A model generated the notes under the pieces. The model worked only from the letters and a program-made list of their open reading frames with translations, was not told the DNA's origin and made no database searches. Made by a program: the position numbers and the translations under genes. Positions 38,515-53,200 of a stretch of 64,000 bases of DNA are shown in pieces. Within the stretch, counting starts at the first letter, position 1; every line of letters begins with the position of its first letter. This DNA is from Paulownia fortunei (taxonomy: Eukaryota; Streptophyta; Magnoliopsida; Lamiales; Paulowniaceae): positions 1,992,960 to 2,056,959 of the forward strand of contig CM033123.1 of the NCBI GenBank assembly GCA_019321725.1. The letters are read 5' to 3'.

Positions 38515-39840
38515 TCAGTTGTCCTTCCTTGCACTGCAACTACATGAACCACATTTTGGAGCAGAGGCAACTGTAGGAGGAACAGGGGGTGGCACAAACT
38601 TAATCGAAACACTGTTAACACAGTGCCTCTCATCTGTCGGCACCGGATGCCCCTCGCCTTTGAAGACATGCCCCAAGTGCCCACCACAAGCGGCACAAGT
38701 GATCTCAGTCCTCCTGCCATCAGGGTCCGGCTGAAACATGTAAATCACAAATGTGGTTCAGTGAGAGTTGAGACAATGAATGATACTATCATAGAAAAGA
38801 TAGGATACTAACAGAACGGTTGATAGCCCCTGGTAGACCTTCAAAGAAGGCAGGCCAACCGCAGCCAGAGTTGAATTTGGTTGTGGATTTGTAGAGAGGT
38901 GTTCCACAACCAGCACAGTTATAGACCCCTTCTTCATAGAACTTGTCGTAGTGCCCAGTGCCCTTAGGCCTGTGCAAATAAAAACATCAGCATGTTTGTA
39001 ACCAATCTTTACAATTAACAAGCAAAATTATATCTTGTAACTTGGTCAGAAACAGAATGATAATTAGTTTGCAAAAGGTTTAGCATTTAGCAATTTCATA
39101 TTCTTGGCACATCAGCAACTGATCTCTATAAACATGATTGCTGTGATTATTAACAAACATAACAGAACTGGAAGCAGTATTCAGATGAGCAATGATTTGC
39201 TGCTGAAATGAAATCTTTCAGCCTTTTGTCAGAAACAAAAGATCATGTTTGTTTTTCAAAACTCAGCAAAAGAGTTGCATACTACTAGCATGAAATAATT
39301 AAACCATCTTAAGGTAGATTTTTTGGAATACACCTTCAACTGCTTCTCATCCATTTATACAAAAAAAAAATGGAAGAGAGAAAAAGAGAGGTCATATAAA
39401 ATTCATTTATTGTTAGGTTTAGCAGGATTCAAGAAGAGAAAAACCAAACTAGTAATCAGGGTTCAGACATGCTTATGATTTGTGGCAATGTAAAAAAGTG
39501 CAAAAATCAAGATTTTTTAACAGTCAACAAGCTCATCACACAACCCCAAAAATGCATGAAATCAAACCAACCATCCAAGTGCAATCAACAAATTCTCACC
39601 AAAACAAAATCAAGATCTTTACCCACACAAAAAATCCAAATATTCAGACAAAACAAAAGGTGTCTCTTCCCCCACCCCCACCCCCACCTCTTTTCCCCAA
39701 AAAAAAAATTGCTGGAAAAAAAAAAGCAAAAAAAGGGCTGATCAGAGTACGGACTCGGTGCCCTTTTCACGTAGAATATGAAACTGCTCAGGACTGAGAA
39801 TGGCCCGCCATTCCTCCTCCGATTTCTGAACTGAAGCCAT
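38515..39840 (-). CDS. Peptide methionine-R-sulfoxide reductase B (MSRB), cytosolic type
   Basis: Reduces methionine-R-sulfoxide in proteins using thioredoxin, repairing oxidative damage. The three coding exons are 39840-39755, 38969-38813 and 38730-38515: 459 bp, 152 residues. The exon 1 donor is read as ACCGA/GTCCGT, because only that choice gives an in-frame KGTEPKGTG at the junction. There is no transit peptide, as in cytosolic Arabidopsis MSRB5-type proteins. The zinc ligands CAGC and CAAC, the block [19 protein letters not shown], and the catalytic Cys in RHCVNSVS are all present. The last ~25 residues are unusual: a Pro-rich linker followed by CGSCSC and a basic end. The gene is convergent with the CX9C gene and divergent from SAC3B, 1.45 kb between start codons. 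Confidence 0.93.
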
Positions 39841-40059
39841 TAGATTTTTCTTGCAAAGATCTGGAATTTTATCTTTTGAGATGAGAGGAGTAGAAGATAT
39901 GTGGGGTTTTTATGCTGTTGAAAAGTTGAGTCCGAGAGTGTGTTATTGGGGCAGGAAAAATCAATGGAATCTTTGAAGTGGAATTTGATGGGTCCTAGGT
40001 AAATGGATATGGACGGGTTCACGGTTCAGAGGGACTTTTGCGAGAGAGTCATAAATTAG

Positions 40060-41090
40060 GATTTCTTTTTCTTTTTAGCTCATCAATTACATATATTATT
40101 ACATCATAAGTTATTTAAAAATTAGGAATATGATTTTTTTTTAGTGAATTGATCACATATCCCATTTTATTATAATTATAAAATTCACAAATATCAAATT
40201 TTTGGGATTTGAATGTATGATTTTACACTATTGAGACCTCAATTTTGTCATTAAACTAATTTTATCCATTTTTAAAAAACAAGAATTTCACAATTAGTAA
40301 TAGCAAAAATACTAATGACGATACCATATATATTTTTTATTTTAATAAAAAATAAATATATTTAAATCTTTTTGTGGCAAAATTGAGTTCAATAAGATTA
40401 TACTTAATTTATTTGTATATATATTATTAAGTTAACTTAATAGTTTAAGAATTTTATGAAATAACAAAAGGAAAAATAATAGACAAACAAAAAAGGAAAA
40501 AGAAAAAGGGGGTAATAAGAATTTAATTATTGTTATTATTATTTTTGCTATATTAAGATTTCATGGTCACATTTTAAAAGACAGGTCATCCAAATTAATT
40601 GCACAGATATGATAAAATAAACAAAATTTGAAAATTAACTCAAATTATTTGAATCATAACTTATAAGGAATAATTAACAGATGTAAATACATCATGTCAA
40701 TTAAGCAACCTTTATGTAAATTACTTTGTTAATATTTATATTAAATTCAAATACATTTTGATAAAAAATACACACTAAATATAACTAACATATTGCTCGA
40801 CCGATTTGAATTAATTGAAAATCATAACTTTAAAATATTTTTATTTTTTATTTTTTATTTTTTCCCTCCCTCTTAAGGGAGGAAATTTTTCATCAAACAT
40901 ATGAAAAACTATTTAACTATAATTAATAATTAAAGTACAAAACATAATGAAAATATTTAACACAAACATTTTTAGTGGACTCTTTCACAACAATTATCAT
41001 CTATTCCAAATTCAAGAACTCGCTTTAGAAAAGTTACGATTTATAAAAGTAATCTATTACTAGTATACGGCGTCGTCTCCTCTGGTAATC
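40060..41090. other. Divergent intergenic region between MSRB and SAC3B
   Basis: About 1 kb of AT-rich DNA between two divergent genes, so it should hold both promoters. I see no clear TATA box for either gene and no coding region. The sequence turns GC-richer near 41070-41120, where the SAC3B leader probably starts. Confidence 0.45.
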
Positions 41091-41286
41091 TGCATCAATC
41101 GCCTTCTTCAATCTCAAAAACCCTCCTCCCCTGAAAAACCCCTAATAATGAAAATTACTCAACCGCAAGGGACCTGAAGAATACATACAACCATCGTTTT
41201 GTGTCTAAACATACATCTTTCTGGATTTTCACACGCACACACGTACACGTATGTGGAAAGAAAAGATTTGAAATTCAGAAAGAAAC

Positions 41287-44200
41287 ATGGCATTTCGTGG
41301 ATTTGGGAAGAACTCAGGTCCAAGTACGCCGCCTACAGCGCAGACCCCTTTTGGCCATTTTCCTCGCGCTACTTCTCCCTCTCCCCCTCTTCCGATATCA
41401 CCTAGGTATGCGTTTATACGTGTGTTTATGTGGGTTTTTTTGGGTGTTAATTAAGCTTATGAATTGCATTTCTCTATGTTTGGACCCTGAAAGTTAGTGA
41501 AGTGATATTTTCCATCATTTGGTTTTAGAGGGAAAGGCGAAGGGAATCCCTGTAGAAATCGAATTATGAGATATCTTTATTAATGGGTATATTCATTCAG
41601 TGGTATACCTATTCAATTGCTTTTTCATACTACACAACAGCAAAAAGTTTCTTTGTTTGATAATTATATCTAAAAAAATAAAATAAAAATGTGTTAATAT
41701 GAAGTATTCAATGCTTTTGTTTTAATTTTTCACATTCCTCCTCTTAATCCTGGATCCTTACAGATCATTAGAGTTGTTTGCTCTTATTTTACTGTGTGTG
41801 TGGTATGACAAGCAGACTTGAGAATCTGAGTGGTTAAAGATTTGATCTGTTGTCTGTCTTCATTTATTTGTGATTGTGTTGAGCTGCGGACCCTTTTCTA
41901 TGATTAGGTTTTCACTGTTTATGCTGGCCTTCTTACTCTTAACTATTTTAGTTGGGTTCTAGAAGTGACATTTATTTGGTTATTCATACTGTAAATTACG
42001 GTGTAAACTAGTTCTCACCCAGTGTCAAGGCACAAAAAAGAATATTTTTTTAAATGAAGTTTTTCAATGTAAATGTTAAAATAATTGATTAGCAAAATAT
42101 GTATTAAACAAGTGAGAGTTATTTTGTTGATTTCAATTTGAATTTTAGTTTTCAATTATCTGAACAAAATTTTGCACTCTTTTCAATAAGGTTACAGAAC
42201 GATAATTCTTAAAAATGTGTTAAATATATTAAGTTTATCTACTGGGAAAATGAAATTTAGTGAGGCTACATGCATGCAAAGAAATTGCATTTACTTTGCT
42301 TGCCACAAGGTTTTACTTTATTATATTGGCTTATGAAGAACTACACAAACGTAACTAAATTTTTGAAGAAGCTTGGAAACATACTGAGTCATTTATGAAA
42401 AATGAGAATGAAAACACAAATCAAATGTATTGGGAATTTTGCTTTGGTGGGACTTATTGTGTTGTATTCTGGAAATTGGAAATTCATTTTGAAGATAAGG
42501 TTATCATATCAGGCTTGGGTTTTACGTTTTAGGGTATTACCCATTGCTGTAATATGGCTTAACTGATGCTTGTAATAAAAACTTGAAAGTAAGAAGGAAA
42601 GGGAAAATGTGAAAAAAAAGTCAACTAAGTAACAATCCTATATATAGTTGAAAAATGTGTTACGTGCTGAAGGTCTATGAAAGGAGTGTCTTTGCTGGTT
42701 CTGGTTATCAACTTGGCAATTGATTCTGTTTTTCTTGTAGTTTAGAGGAGATGTAGGGGAAAGGAATAACAGCATAAAGTGTTAGGCTGATCTTTAGTCA
42801 GTGAAGGCACGATTGATGGTTTGATTGGTGTATAAAGAATCTGGCTGTCTTCTATCACTGTTTGAGGTGGTTCTGGTTTCACAATTTAAATATTATGGCA
42901 TTAGTTATGGATCCTTAATAGGGCGGCATTGGGGATCAAACTCTGCTAATTAATTTAGCTCAAACTTATTTATCTATATAAGGTAGGGAACACTGCTGCT
43001 TAATGGTATAAACTACTTTAACTAGTGGTGATTGCAAATTGATTAATTACCAATTGGACATATGACAAATGCTGAATTGTTGGAGGCATTAAGTCCATTT
43101 TTATATACTAAGAACCATTTACAGAAGACATGGTTCTGATAATCATGTCATGTGGCTGCAGAATTTATTTTTCACATTTATACAAGTAATGTATGACTGA
43201 CTTCTCATGTCTCTGTTTATTGACTGGTATTACTTGGTTAGGTCCTCAATTGACTATAGGGACCTTGATGCTTCCGAGGGCATACCTTCGCCACCTTTGG
43301 CTTCTTCTCGCCCTTTTCCAGGCATACATAAGTAATTATCTGTGAGATCTTTTCAACCATATGTTCATTGTATTTACTTTATTGACTTTTTCCCAAGTGT
43401 TTTGGACTGTTCTCTTGGTGATTTTGGTGATTTATGTTTCTGTTATATTGCCTTTGGTTTTCTAAATGGAAAAATAGAAGCTTCTATTCGTAGTGTTCAT
43501 TGAAAATGCCAAATCTTGGTTTTATCTTATCAACAATTGCAAATATTGCACTTGTTTCTTCACTTAAGGAGGCACGTAATTTTTCTAATCAATATTCTTT
43601 TTAGATGAACTCCTCAAATACTCCATTTGTCCTTTAATTATCACTGAGTCTTGGGTGAAGTTTAAAATGTGAGAATCCAATGCAACTTTACATGTTTACC
43701 CTCGAAAGTAATATCTGAAGTAGTAATTAGGAATCCTTGTTATTCACATCTTGTACGATAGGTGATGGATTTTCGATGTAAATAATAAATACCAGAGTAG
43801 GGAGCATTATTTGCGGATATTCCAGAAAGGATATAAGAGCATGTAAATGTGGATTCTCATTGTATTGAATTCCAATCACGTAGTCTGAACAATGAATTGT
43901 TTACATTTATTTTTGATGGCTTGAGTTTTCCTGCAGAAGCAATGAGCCTTCTTTGAGATGGGGTGAGATGAAAGCATCGCCATTTAAAGATCATGGTGCC
44001 CAAACTTATCAAAGGCCTTCTGGCCTTCTGCCACAGGTTGCTTCAAGTAATTCAAGAACTGGCAACCCTGCAAAAACTGCAGAAGTTCAATATATTGAAA
44101 GAACCAATTCACCTTACTCTCAATCTCCAGATAAAATTTCAAAGAACTCCTGGAGTGTCACAGAAAGGTATGTTGCTTTATCTTTGAGCCTTTTTTCTCC

Positions 44201-47200
44201 ATTCTGATTTTCTGTTTATGTGTGCATGCTGTACAAAAATAGCAAAGTCTACGTATTCATATGTACTTTGTAGACTATAATCGTAGAACTTTACTAATAT
44301 AATGCCATATAAAAATACTTTGTTCAATTTTTATTTTTTTAACCAGGTGTGAATTGTTGGCCCACTGCTAATGTAATTGTGTGACACCAAATAACTTGTT
44401 TGATAATTGAATTTGGAATTCTTTCTTCATAATACCAGAATTATTGGAACGTAGCGTTGAATATGAGTTTTCGTTTAATGGAAGTTCTTGCTGAAAATCT
44501 AGTGGCGTTTCTATCTAATTTTTATATTTTACATGCTTTTCTTTTTACTAATATATATTTTTTCTTGCTTTTGATAGTCCTTTAGATTTACCTTCTAGTA
44601 ATAAGAGCTACTTGGTTCCTTACCGAGCACGATCACCTCCCGTGGTTTTTCAGAACAATCTACATGTTGGTGGCCAGCATCCTCATAGTGCAGAAGTTCA
44701 GCAGTAAGTTTAGCCTCAATTGTACTGTTCAACTTGTTTTTATTGCCTAATGTGACCCTTAAAGCACGGTATCCTGCTGTCTGTCTCGCTCCCTGTTTGC
44801 CATAGCCCATCATTTTCTAGATTCTAGCTTTGTAGTGACAACTGCTATTTTAGTTTATGAGTTGTGGTGTCCTCTCTCTCTCTCTCTCTCAACTATAAAC
44901 AAACTCCAACTTATTTGACATATGAGCTGAATGGGTTTCAGACACCGCTATATGTTAAGTGTTCGGTCTCTACAAGAGATACCATTTTATACTTGAAAAG
45001 AAGGATCTGCATGCCTTATCCTGGACTTGGTATTGAGCATCTGACACGGGTTATCCAATGTCAATAGGAGGATTCGTGTAAATGAGCTTTGAGTCTTATT
45101 CGGAGCTGTTTGCCTCAAAGTTCTCAAGGAAATTCTTTTTGTCTTCACTTGCTAATGAGTTGTGTAAATTTACATGCTAAATCTCCATGTCCACTATTGA
45201 GGGTTTGTTATGCAGGCGTCCTTCTGCTTCCTCCATATGGGCTTATCAATTGAAGGCATCCAGCCATAATACCACTCCACCAGCTCAAGAGGGAATTTCC
45301 TCAGTCTTGAAAACAGGAGGTACTTATCAATCTGGACCGATGTTTCAGACCAAGCATGCAGATGGTCCACTTCCTAAACGAACGAGATCTCCAACACTTC
45401 CCTCTACCGGTGGGGTTTCCCCAGAAAATACTGTTTCTCGTTCAGATGGTCACGAAAGGTAAAACTGAAAATTCGACTTTTGCAACGGCTATAGTTGTTT
45501 ATCAAAAGAATCATGTTGAAGGCCATTAAATTTTTTTCCCTTGAAGTACAATCAATTTTGACTTTCGTAGTTTTACGCGTCATTTTCACATGACTATATT
45601 GAGGACAATTTTATTCAAAACTGTCAAATTGGCTAAAAAGTAAAAATTTATTAGTTTAGTCAGTGTCTTTTGGCCTCCCTCTAACATCAAAGCAGTAAAC
45701 AAGCCTCTATTAATAAAAAGCAAACTCATCGCTTGGGTTTTATGTTTTTTAGTATGCCCCTTGCTGTCATATTGCTTCATTGTATTCATGCAATGAAAAT
45801 TCTATAGTAAGAAAAAAAGAATAAAAAAGTGAAAAAAACTCAACCTAGCTAATGTTCTTGAAAGCTTGAACAATTTGTCTGAGTTGACGATTGCACCTCA
45901 TAATTAAACGTGAGAAACATTAAGTCCATATTCATATACCAATAATCTTTGAAGTTGACATGGCTGTGATAAGACCTTTTCACATATTCATGTAGCTACA
46001 CCTTTTTCACATCAATGCTAGTAGTATATGTTTGAGTTTTTCATTCTCTCTGATATTTGGCATTTCTTTTAGATCTTTTATTCACTATAGGGACCTGGAT
46101 GCTCCTGAAGCAATGCCTTCACCGCCTTTGGGTTTTGAAAGCAGCTTCTCTAATAGAGATTCTTCTCGCCCTTCTGCAGGAACTCAAAAGTAATTATCTG
46201 TGCAGTCTATTTGTCATTCTTTGGGCAAACTTTTTCAATTTACTGTTATGACTTCACAAGCTGGTAATAGTAGTGTACCTCCAATATGCATATGCATCTC
46301 ACACTTAGAACTAGAATTTCCTATCACTTCAATTTGTATGCTCAAATTTTTTCTTCTTTTCTTTACTGAAGTCTATCTATCAGAATTTACTGCTTAAAGC
46401 AGTGGGAACACCCTGTCTTGTGAGTTACAATTGATAGAATAATGTGCTCCACTATCAACTTTTAGTTTGGGAGGGTTGAAGATATTTTACTTTTCCTCCT
46501 TTTTCCACCATCCCCTTTGTGTGTGAATGTAAATATACATACATTGTTTTCCGGTATTTGCTGCAACAGGTAAAGCTTTAAGTCTGAAAATCTAATTGTT
46601 CATTTTGGCCCTAAACAACACACCGATCCTGCTTTCTGTCTCTCTGCATATTGGCCACAGACTCACAACTTTCTGGACTCTATCTTCATAACTTCAACCA
46701 TTATTTTTGCTTCTGGAGTGTTTTGGCTATCTACTTCTCCTTCAGTGTAAATAAATTAAGATTTCTCATTGCTCCTGTCATGAGCTGTATCTGTCTCGGG
46801 CATATTTACATGTGTAAATTTGGGTTTGTAAAAACTATCAATTTATACCTAAAAATGAAGGTTCTGCATGCCTTGACCTAGAATTGGAATTGAGTTTTTG
46901 CACAGGCTATTAATCTCAGCCAGAGGACTCATGTGAAGTAGCTTTTGGTCTTATTTGGAGCCATTAGTCAAAATTCGTGAGAAAATTCTTCTTTTGGTTA
47001 ATTTCGTACTTGTATAACTGATTATTGTTGCATTCTCTCAAACAAACTTCCTGAGATGTGTAAATTTAGAGTGAGGTGTAAATCTCAAGGTTGTGTTCTG
47101 TCAAAATTATGTGCCATTTAGATTGAATTATACTGAATCTTTATGTCTAATGCTGTTAGTTTGTTTTGCAGGCCTTTTCCCTCCTCCCGCATGTGGTCTA

Positions 47201-50200
47201 GTCAATCAGAAACCTCTATCAATAACACCAGTCCATTGGTTCAAGAAGACATGTCCTCCGTCTTGACAGCAAGAGGTAGTTATCAATCTGGAAGAACTCT
47301 TCAGACCAAGCACACAGACGTTCCACTTCCAAAACGGACGAGGTCTCCAACAATTCCATCTACCAGTGGAGATATCTCAGAGAATCCTGCTATTGCTTCG
47401 GATGGTCACAAAAGGTATTAGAGAAGTTTTAACTTGTTGCGTATGAGAGAAGTTTTAACTTACGGCATCTTTAGTTTTTTCAACTGTCCATTTTGCAATT
47501 GACTTACTAAGGGAAATGGAATTATGCCATGATGTCTATAATTGGATAATTCTTGTTAGATTGAATTTATTATGCCTTGGTGTGAGTGATGTGCATTATG
47601 ATTCCAGTTTGCTATTTAATCATATTACTGAAGTGCTCTTTTGGTTGGCTGTTTGGTGGTTGCATTGTTGTGTCTGGTTTCAACAATCTCTCTGTAATCA
47701 ATCAACCATCAGGAATTGGGCTGAGGTCTATTGTTATATCACTGCAGTTGTTTGTTTCCTTATCCTACTTTTCCCAGCTTTATATGCCCCCCAAATTGCT
47801 CCCAAATTTCTAGGCCTTTCTGAAGAATGTTTTGTTAGGCTTCTGTATGTCTAAAAGGTAAATCGTGCTGACTTGCAGTGGGCTACATTCTTCGGCCAAG
47901 CAGAATTTAGAGATGACACTTTGACGTGGAAGTTATGATTTTTGTTGCGTAACTTTGTTTTCTGCCTTCTTTCCTCTTAGAGGAAGGCCAATGCAGGGTG
48001 TCATTGAAGCGTAAATGTACTAAGAAAGTTCATGTCGCCTCATGAATTCTTATATGTTCCGAAGTTTTCATGATAGAACTATAGTTTGTTCATATGGAGA
48101 ATGTGAATCCAATGAAACTTCATTTGGGCTAATGCTGTTGCATTATTTTTGTTCGTTACCTTACATCTCCACATAAATTGAGGATGAGTTTTCCTTACAG
48201 AGCTCCTGGTTTTCAAAGTCAAAGTCGGTCTTCAATGTCTGGACAAACCAACACTGTTGATGTTGCTGTGGACAAGTCAACGCACTTTCCATCTGTCAAA
48301 CGAACCAAGATACCCCTTTTATCTTCTTCTGATCAAATTTTTCAAGAGAATTTAGATCCTGCGCAAGAGATTGAGCGGTAAGACATTATCTCTATTGTGT
48401 TCTTTGTTGAGTAATAACTATGTTAGGTATGGAAACCTCATTGTTTTGAGCTGCATATGTTGCGTAGCGAATTACTTGCCAAAGCAAAGCGGTTGGCCCG
48501 ATTTAAGGATGAACTAGGCCAACCTGTGCAAAGTCATTCTACTGTTAGAAGCCAAAAGGTTCCAGCCAAAAGACAGCATCAGTCTACGTCCGAGAGACAA
48601 AAAATTTCAGAGGATCCAACAATTGATGTGATGGGGGATTCTGCTGGTGGCAATGTTTCCTCAGACTATGAAGGCGTCTCGTCATCCAGTAGTATAGTTG
48701 GGTTATGTCCAGATATGTGTCCGGGTAACTATTCCAAATTGTCTTCATGTAAATTCTTTTAATACAAGGACTAAGCTGCAGTGCGCTGCTACTCTCTGCT
48801 CAGCATTACATTTACCCATGTCAAACGAAAGCAACGTGTTTTCTGATCCATATGCATGTGCTTGTCATGAATGTTGCAAAACAAGGGATAGAGAACTAAT
48901 GTAGTGTCATTGCCAGGAGTTTGCTGGAAAAGATTTCTGTTTCTTGACGAGGATCATGTATTGTCCTCCACTTCTTCACACACGCACTCACTCATCTCTT
49001 GCTTCCTTCCTTCCTTCCTTCCTTCCTTCCTTCCCCCTCTTATTCCAATAGATGAATGTGTAATGATGCAAACCAAGAATCAGCTTTCTTGTCTAATGAA
49101 TTTTCATCTGGTTTACTAAAGCTCCAAGCAGTCTGACCTTTTAACTTGGCAGAGACTGAGAGAGCTGAACGCGAAAGAAAAGGAGATCTCGATCAATATG
49201 AACGCTTGGATGGGGATAGAAATCTGACCAGTGAATTTCTTGCTGTAAAAAAGGTATATATTTGGATCTGTTCCCTAACTAATACAAAATAATGATAGTG
49301 GGAAAAATGTTTAAATTAATTACTCGAACGTGCTGATGGACATTATCTCGTGATTCTCCAGTACAATAGGACTGCAGAGAGGGAAGCAGAGCTTATTCGT
49401 CCAATACCGATCTTGCAAAAGACAATGGATTATCTTCTGAATTTGCTAGATGAGCCTTATGATGATAGATTTCTTGGCTTGTATAACTTCTTGTGGGATA
49501 GAATGCGGGCCATCCGTATGGATTTGAGGATGCAACATATTTTCAATCTAGAAGCCATCAGTATGCTGGAGCAAATGGTATGTTTTCTCTCTCTGATTGC
49601 TTTCTTAGGAAAAAAACAAGAATTTGCACGACGTGCTAATATTTGTATCTCAAAACTCATGTCTTGATGACTGTTGGACATTCTGTTGGCGGATTTGTTA
49701 TAGCGATGACAAATATTGATGCCCAATTAGTATTTTTAAGTCCACATATGAACCAAGAGAAACTTCACCTTGTATAGCACATTGATTTCGTTAGAGGATT
49801 GGTATTTCAAATTGTATGAAGGAGCTTGTCGTAGATACTCGTGATATAGGAATTTGGAACTTTTTCTTATACTGAATTCAGAATATCTTTTTGTGCTACT
49901 TGCTAACTATTTAATGATGAGGAATTTTATGTTTTCTGATATTTTTCATTGTATGACATTTGAATAGTTTCTTTTTATATGACAGCCTTTTGTCATTTTG
50001 CTTTCTGTGGTTTTATCACAGAAAACTCGTCCACAAAGTATTCTACATCTGTTCACCACTCAGCCCCTCACCTCCATTTTCCTCCATCTCACAGTCTCCT
50101 CCTTTTGTGGTTTTGATGATATACTTTTGTGGTTTGAAACATTAAAGAAACTAACTCGTGTTGCTAATATTTATCCTGGCAGATAAGACTTCACATAATA

Positions 50201-53200
50201 GCCATGCATGAGTTATGTGAATACACCAAAGGAGAGGGATTCTCTGAGGGATTTGATGCACATCTTAATATTGAGCAGATGAACAAAACTTCTGTTGAAT
50301 TATTTCAGTTATACGATGATCACAGAAAAAAAGGAATACATGTGCCATCAGAAAGAGAATTTAGAGGCTATTATGCACTCCTCAAGCTTGACAAACATCC
50401 AGGGTATAAAGTAAGTCATCTAAGATGGAAAATGGTTCTACAACTCCCATTTTGATGTTGTCTATGAAATAAGAAAATCATGCCAGGTTGAACCTGCAGA
50501 GCTGTCACTTGATCTGGCTAAGATGACCCCAGTAATGAGGCAAACTCCAGAAGTGTTGTTTGCTCGTGATGTAGCCAGGTTTATACAACACAAATGTGTG
50601 ATTTTGTTTTTGGGCCATAGTTTTGCGCTAGTGAGTATTATTCTCTAACAATTACAGTATTTCTACTTTATTGCAGAGCCTGCAGAACGGGCAACTTTAT
50701 AGCCTTCTTTAGGCTTGCCGGCAAAGCTTGCTATCTTCAAGCATGTCTAATGCATGCTCATTTTTCTAAGGTATGGGCTTAGCTGCTCATAATTATCATT
50801 TCCTAAATCATTCCATCAACTGAGTCTATAGACACACAAGTCATGCATTTGCTTTCCTTCACCATTAGTTATTGTGTCTCCGAAATTTCTCTTAGATTTG
50901 TATGGATGTTATTGCAGTTCACATTTGGGTAGTTGTGAAAGTTTGGAGGCATAGTGTTGGAAGCTAGGGTACATCAAGTAGTTTATAACACTTACCCTAA
51001 TTAAACTGTTTGCAATTATCAGTGTACTCTTTTTGTTCTATCAGTTATATTATCTAGCCTTATTTTATTTTATGTTAGTGGCAAAATCAGTTGTCCCAGT
51101 CACTGAAATTGCTTGCAATTATGCTGAGGAATATTATAGTGATGTTTCATTTCTTTGCTGTTTTGGCCAGTTACGTACGCAGGCCCTTGCTTCGTTGCAC
51201 TGTGGACTGCAGATCAACCAGGGAATTCCCATCACTCATGTTGCTAAATGGCTTGGGATGGAGGTAAATTTTTTCCGATTTTTGTTGCTATTGTTGAAAT
51301 GTCTTAAAGTTTCTTCACTTTTTCCTACTGTCTTTGTTCAAATCAGGAAGAGGACATAGGAAACCTTCTGGAATACCACGGCTTCTCAGTGAAGGACTTT
51401 GAAGAACCATACATGGTGAAGGAAAATGCATTTATCAATGTCGATAACGACTTTCCTGTCAAGCGTTCTAAACTCGTCAATAGGAAAAGGTCAAGGATGA
51501 TAGTCAGCGATGTCTCATTTCCTTCACTGACTGAATTGTATGCTGATGAGGAAGTGAAAGAATTCCAGCTAAAGAAGGATCCTGAGCCAATACCTACACC
51601 TGTACAATCCGTTCTGCCTTTAAGTACTACCCAGTTCCATGATGAGGAAATGCATGATTTGGGTACCATCTTATCCCCAAAAGGCAGCATGCAAAAGCCC
51701 ATGGATAAGACATCCATTGTTTTAACAACACTGGATAAAAAAATGTTCGGACATGAGGTTCAGGTGGCTCCAGCTAGTCCATTGGTACTGGATTTCTCCA
51801 GTAGTTCCTCTGAACATCATCAAAGTAGAGTTGAATCTGCACAGAGACCAAAGTATGAACCTGTTTTTAGGAACTCTTTTGGTAGATCGATCAAGCATGA
51901 CTTGGAAGCAACATCACCAATCACACTAGAAACAGCTGAGGATAATAGATATCCTGTTATGCCTCTTGATTCTGTTGTTCATACTCCAATACCACAGCCT
52001 ATGTTCACTGAAGACTTAGAAGATGTAGAACAGACAGGTATTGAAAAGGAGAAATCTGATGAAGTGACAAGAAGTTATGACAAAGAAGTTGCGGAAGCCA
52101 AACTTAAGCTGATACTGAGGTTGCAGAATTTTTATTTATTTTTGGCTGTTTATGATGATTGTTTTATTGGATGTTGTCCTTACTTATTTATTGTTCAGGA
52201 TATGGAAGCGTCATGCAACGAAGAAAAGGGATTTGCGTGAGCGCAAACAGTTAGCAGCAAACGCTGCATTGAGTTTGCTTTCACTGGGCCCACCAATTTG
52301 GCAGTTTGAAGTTGTGAGTATTCTATAAAAGCTGTGTTTCTCTCTTTATATATTGAATAATGCACTAGATGTATTTCTCATTGTCTTGTGTTGTGATAGC
52401 TGTTTGGACTCCCACCTTGTTTGTTGTCTGTATTATAGGTTTGTTTTGTCATGGGCTGCTTTGTTATGTTATCATCTTCTAAGCTTCCAGATTAATCAGG
52501 ATTTTGTACTTTTAGGAACTAATCAAAATTATGGTTGTACAAAATTTCCTCAATTTTTGCGGGCTTAATTCTTCTTATATTCCATGAAAGTGGTCCTTCA
52601 GTTTTGGAATGCCCTATTTGTGAAGGATATTGTTCAATACAATATTGCTCATTTGAAGGGATGTCAAATAGGTTTTTGCAATCTGAATTGTGTGAATTGT
52701 TGAAGTGAAAAATATTTCATGATCTGTGGTCGCTGACCCTGCATATGAGTTGACAAAAAACAGAGAACAAACATACTGTGTTCTGTGACATCACTCCTGC
52801 ATCTGTTCTGTTATAATAGGAGGAACACATCTGTTTCTCTTAATTCACATTTATTTGTAGCCTGTTTTACTAAGGTTTTTTTTATCTGCTCCTTTTTCTA
52901 AAGCAATCAGGCAATTTTGGCATGTTAAATATTGATCATGTCATGAATGAGAGACATGAAATCCAAGAAAGGTCATGGTCAGTGTTGAATCCTTCAGAGG
53001 TGGTAGCTGCTAAACTTGTTGAAAAAAATCCAGATGCCAAATGCCTTTGCTGGAAATTGGTTTTATGTTCTCAGGAAGAAACTTTGCATGAGGACAATAT
53101 AGGGCTGCAGAACTCTGCCGCCCTCTCAGCTGCAGGTTCATGGTTGCACTCTAAGCTTATGCCTGCCAACAATGATGGTGATGGCGATCTGCTTGTATCA

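Noticed and set aside
39730..39754. Alternative MSRB exon 1 donor at TCC/GTACTC
   Set aside because: Joining it to the strong acceptor before exon 2 gives an immediate stop. The GA/GTCCGT donor keeps frame and restores the expected KGTE.xGTG spacing.
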